Assembly (NCBI GenBank): GCA_050187415.1
Contig: JBFWXN010000126.1
Coordinates: 1-10,076, forward strand
Length of the DNA: 10,076 nucleotides
Reading direction: 5' to 3'
Source: Ga0077555 sp050187415
GTDB lineage: Bacteria; Pseudomonadota; Alphaproteobacteria; Rhizobiales; Hyphomicrobiaceae
Positions 7,542 through 10,076 of this stretch are shown piece after piece. The number at the start of each line of letters is the position of its first letter. Position 1 is the first letter of the stretch. Position numbers and translations under genes: made by a program. The notes below the pieces were generated by a model. The model had not been told where the DNA came from, made no database searches, and saw only the letters and a program-made list of their open reading frames with translations.

Positions 7542-8657
7542 ATGCTGGGGGAGAGCCATCCGACAGGCAGCAACGAGGCTGACCGGCGACTGATCACGAT
7601 CGAGCATGTTCGCAAGCAGTTCGGCGATCATGTCGCGATCGACGATATTTCGCTTGATCTCAATGCTGGTCGCTTCGTCACGCTGCTCGGTCCTTCAGGC
7701 TGCGGAAAGACGACGCTTTTGAGGATGATCGGCGGGCTCGAAGCTCCCGATGCCGGTGAGATTCGCATCGGCGGCACACCGGTCGGCTCGTTTTCACCCG
7801 TCGACCGACCCACTCGCATGGTCTTTCAAAGCTATGCGCTCTTTCCACACATGACGGTGGAGCGGAACGTCGCCTACGGCCTGCGTCAGCGCAGGGTGCC
7901 GGAGGCCGCCATACGTGAACAGGTGGCGACCCAGCTCGCGGTGGTCGGCCTCAGCGAGAAGGCAAAATCCTATCCCTCGGAGCTGAGCGGAGGACAGCAG
8001 CAGCGTGTGGCCCTGGCCCGCGCGCTCGTCACAAAGCCGAAAGTCCTGCTTCTCGACGAGCCGCTGGCGGCTCTCGATCTGAAGCTCCGGCAAAGAATGC
8101 AGGCCGAGCTCAAGGCGTTGCAACGATCTGCCGCGATCACGTTCGTCTACGTCACGCACGACCAGCATGAAGCTCTTGGTCTGTCCGATGAGGTCATCGT
8201 CATGCAGCAGGGGCGTGTCTCCCAACGCGGGGCACCGGCCGACATCTACCATCGGCCTGCGAGCCGCTATGTGGCGGAGTTTGTCGGCGACATTTCTGTC
8301 CTTGATGCGACGGTGACGGCCGTCGACGGTGAAGCAGCGCGCATCGATACGCGGGCTGGGACTTTGGCCGCCTCAGCCGCGTCCGCTCGCGTCGGAGACC
8401 GGGTGCACGCCGTCATCAGACCTGAGGAAATCCGTGTCGTCGCTGGGGCGAGGCCGGATGGGACGAACATCCTCGAGGCCACTGTCGACATGGTCACCTA
8501 TCGCGGTGCCGATCTCCTCCTAGAGGTTCACGCTGCTGGCGATATTCGCCTGCAAACGAGCGTCGCATCGAGCGCGCCCGAGGCTGCCGCTGCCGTTCCG
8601 GGCAACACAATACTGGTCGAACTTCCCGCCAAAGCACTCTGGCTCATTCCCGCATAG
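7542..8657 (+). CDS. ABC transporter ATP-binding protein (PotA-like), transporter 2
   Basis: This 371-residue cytoplasmic ATPase drives transporter 2. All key motifs are intact: Walker A GPSGCGKT (50-57), Q-loop FQSYALFPHMT, signature LSGGQQQR (148-155), Walker B with Asp172 and Glu173, D-loop AALD, and switch His206 in VTHDQHEA. A C-terminal TOBE-like region with VHAVIRPEEIRVV follows. The start at 7542 is the only reasonable one near the binding-protein stop, although its Shine-Dalgarno match is weak; coupled translation is likely. About 15 residues precede the first beta strand, slightly more than usual. The gene is clearly homologous to the ATPase of transporter 1 but divergent from it, so the two systems are not a recent duplication. 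Confidence 0.93.
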   Translation: MLGESHPTGSNEADRRLITIEHVRKQFGDHVAIDDISLDLNAGRFVTLLGPSGCGKTTLLRMIGGLEAPDAGEIRIGGTPVGSFSPVDRPTRMVFQSYALFPHMTVERNVAYGLRQRRVPEAAIREQVATQLAVVGLSEKAKSYPSELSGGQQQRVALARALVTKPKVLLLDEPLAALDLKLRQRMQAELKALQRSAAITFVYVTHDQHEALGLSDEVIVMQQGRVSQRGAPADIYHRPASRYVAEFVGDISVLDATVTAVDGEAARIDTRAGTLAASAASARVGDRVHAVIRPEEIRVVAGARPDGTNILEATVDMVTYRGADLLLEVHAAGDIRLQTSVASSAPEAAAAVPGNTILVELPAKALWLIPA

Positions 8658-8679
8658 ACAACTCACCTGGAGACCAACA

Positions 8680-9363
8680 ATGACGTTCACGGTCATCGCG
8701 AAGGAGGGCGGCCTGCTCGGCATTGCCCAGTGTACGAACCCGCTGGCTGTTGGAGGCCGCTGCCCGTTCATTCGCGCCAATGTCGGCGCGGTGAGCACGC
8801 AAGCCTACACGGATCCGGGGCTCGGGCCGCTCGCTATCGAGCTGCTGACAATGGGGCATTCACCGGAGAAAGTGCTCAAGGAGCTGAGCGAGACCGATCC
8901 AGGGTTCGCATGGCGACAAGTCGGGATTGTGGATCGGCACGGCCGGGCCGCCGTACATACCGGCAGCAGCAACAAGGACTACAAGGGCTCCATCGTCGGC
9001 GATGGCTACCTCGTGATGGGCAACTATCTGAAAAGCGACCGCGTCGTCAAAGACATGAACGAGGCCTACCTTTCCTCCAACGGCAAAATCCTCGAGGATC
9101 GTCTTCTGGCGGCCATCACCGCCGGGCGCGACGCCGGCGGCGACCTCGGTGGCCAGCGCTCCTCGGTGATTCTCGTCTACGATACGGAAGCCTATGCACG
9201 GACAGACCTGCGGGTCGATTGGGCGCCGGGCCCTGAAGACGCCATCGTCGGCATGACCAAATTGCTCGACGCTTGGCGACCACTTATTCCCTACTACAAG
9301 GAGCGGCCTCACAAGCCGCAGATGGAGGGGTGGGAGGACTGGCTCAAGAAGCAGGCGAGGTAA
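8680..9363 (+). CDS. DUF1028 protein, Ntn-hydrolase-like
   Basis: This 227-residue protein carries the hallmarks of DUF1028 (PF06267): MTFTVIAKEGG at the start, VGGRCPFIRANVGAVSTQAYTDPGLGPLAIELL, WRQVGIVDRHGRAAVHTG, VGDGYLVMGNYL, and AGGDLGGQRSSVILVYD. Structures of the family have been placed among the N-terminal nucleophile hydrolases; Thr2 would be the candidate nucleophile after Met removal, but no activity is established to my knowledge. There is no signal peptide, so it is probably cytoplasmic. GGAG at 8669-8672 lies about 7 nt before the ATG. It sits between the ATPase and permease genes of transporter 2 and overlaps the permease start by one base (TAATG). That placement suggests a role in processing the imported compound, perhaps hydrolysis of an amide bond. 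Confidence 0.88.
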   Translation: MTFTVIAKEGGLLGIAQCTNPLAVGGRCPFIRANVGAVSTQAYTDPGLGPLAIELLTMGHSPEKVLKELSETDPGFAWRQVGIVDRHGRAAVHTGSSNKDYKGSIVGDGYLVMGNYLKSDRVVKDMNEAYLSSNGKILEDRLLAAITAGRDAGGDLGGQRSSVILVYDTEAYARTDLRVDWAPGPEDAIVGMTKLLDAWRPLIPYYKERPHKPQMEGWEDWLKKQAR

Positions 9364-10076
9364 TGCGATCTCCTCGGGGGGGTGCTGCTGCGCTACTGAC
9401 GCCGGCCACGCTGTGGTTCGGTCTCTTCTATGCGCTGCCACTCGCAGCCATGCTGGTCGTGAGTTTCTGGCTGGTGGTCAACTACCAGCTCACGCCACGC
9501 TTTGTGTTCGACAACTACGTCAAGCTCGCGCAGCCCCTCTACCTCTCCATACTCGTGCGCACATTTGTGATCGCGGGGATCGTGACGGTCCTGTCCGCGC
9601 TGATCGGATACCCCGTCGCCTACTATCTCGCCCGGCGAGCGAAGCGCATGCGCGTGCTGCTTTTCACGCTGATCGTGCTTCCGCTCTGGACCAGCTATCT
9701 CGTACGCACCTTCGCGTGGATGCTGGTGCTCGGGAGCAGCGGCGTCCTCAACTGGATGCTGCAGGCGATCGGCCTGACGCACGCGCCGATCCGCTGGTTT
9801 CTCTATAGCGAGTTTGCAGTCATCATTGCACTCGTCCACATCTATCTCCCATTCTTCATCCTTCCCGTCTTCGCTGTGCTGGAGAAGCTCGATCACCGCC
9901 TTCTCGAGGCGAGCGCGGATCTTGGCGCGGGACCCTGGACGACGTTCTGGAAGCTGACGCTGCCGCTGTCGCGGCCGGGGATCGCGACGGGCTGTCTTCT
10001 GGTATTCATTCCCGCTGCCGGAGCCTATGTCACACCGGAGTTGCTCGGCGGTCCCATCGTCATCATGGTCGGCAGC
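9363..10076 (+). CDS. ABC transporter permease (PotB-like), transporter 2, 3' end outside window
   Basis: The reading frame is open from the ATG at 9363 to the window edge: 238 codons with no stop, so the C terminus (roughly 50 residues) is missing. The start overlaps the DUF1028 stop as TAATG. The protein is an inner-membrane permease with a first membrane segment at about residues 10-35 (LWFGLFYALPLAAMLVVSFW). It also has the SILVRTFVIAGIVTVLSALIGYPVAYYLARR segment, and LPLWTSYLVRTFAWMLVLG, which is very typical of PotB. The EAA loop is at about 181-206 (LEASADLGAGPWTTFWKLTLPLSRPG), followed by FIPAAGAYVTPELLGG. It should pair with the transporter 2 ATPase and with a PotC-like partner expected just beyond the window. 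Confidence 0.92.
   Translation, partial: MRSPRGGAAALLTPATLWFGLFYALPLAAMLVVSFWLVVNYQLTPRFVFDNYVKLAQPLYLSILVRTFVIAGIVTVLSALIGYPVAYYLARRAKRMRVLLFTLIVLPLWTSYLVRTFAWMLVLGSSGVLNWMLQAIGLTHAPIRWFLYSEFAVIIALVHIYLPFFILPVFAVLEKLDHRLLEASADLGAGPWTTFWKLTLPLSRPGIATGCLLVFIPAAGAYVTPELLGGPIVIMVGS

Noticed and set aside
1..10076. CRISPR, tRNA/rRNA, insertion sequence, prophage or defence system
   Set aside because: I saw no repeat-spacer pattern, transposase, integrase, nuclease or RNA gene. Almost all DNA is explained by transporter, regulator and enzyme genes.

Overview
The window is GC-rich, densely packed bacterial DNA with short gaps and stop/start overlaps. It most resembles a proteobacterium, probably an alphaproteobacterium of the Rhizobiales type; Burkholderiales is not excluded. 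This rests on coding style and gene content only, since no RNA gene or other phylogenetic marker is present. I see no tRNA, rRNA, CRISPR array, insertion sequence or phage gene.

Left part (1-4279, plus strand): the 3' end of an amidohydrolase-2-like gene is followed by a complete ABC importer of the polyamine/opine/phosphonate (POPT, PotDABC-like) class. Its order is Sec-exported binding protein, ATPase, PotB-like permease, PotC-like permease. The last three genes are packed with overlaps or near-overlaps, so they look like one operon that enters from the left of the window.

Middle (4280-5433): a LysR-type regulator on the minus strand converges on the first operon and is divergent from the second. 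The 143-bp divergent spacer holds a perfect CGATGC-N7-GCATCG dyad with the T-N11-A core of LysR sites. The dyad overlaps the -35 box of a good sigma70-like promoter pointing right.

Right part (5434-10076, plus strand): a stand-alone D-glutamate cyclase-like protein (DUF4392) leads a second PotDABC-like transporter. The order is Tat-type binding protein, ATPase, a DUF1028 protein of the Ntn-hydrolase type, then a PotB-like permease that runs off the right edge. A PotC-like gene probably follows.

Together the genes look like a catabolic or salvage locus for small nitrogen compounds. Two related importers supply substrate, and at least two poorly characterised enzymes (DUF4392, DUF1028) are built into the second transporter operon under probable LysR control. 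The DUF4392 family link to D-glutamate/5-oxo-D-proline suggests D-amino acids, lactams or related amides as substrates, but this is inference. The most unusual points are DUF1028 inside the transporter operon, the regulatory dyad, and the amidohydrolase fragment that lacks two expected metal or catalytic residues.
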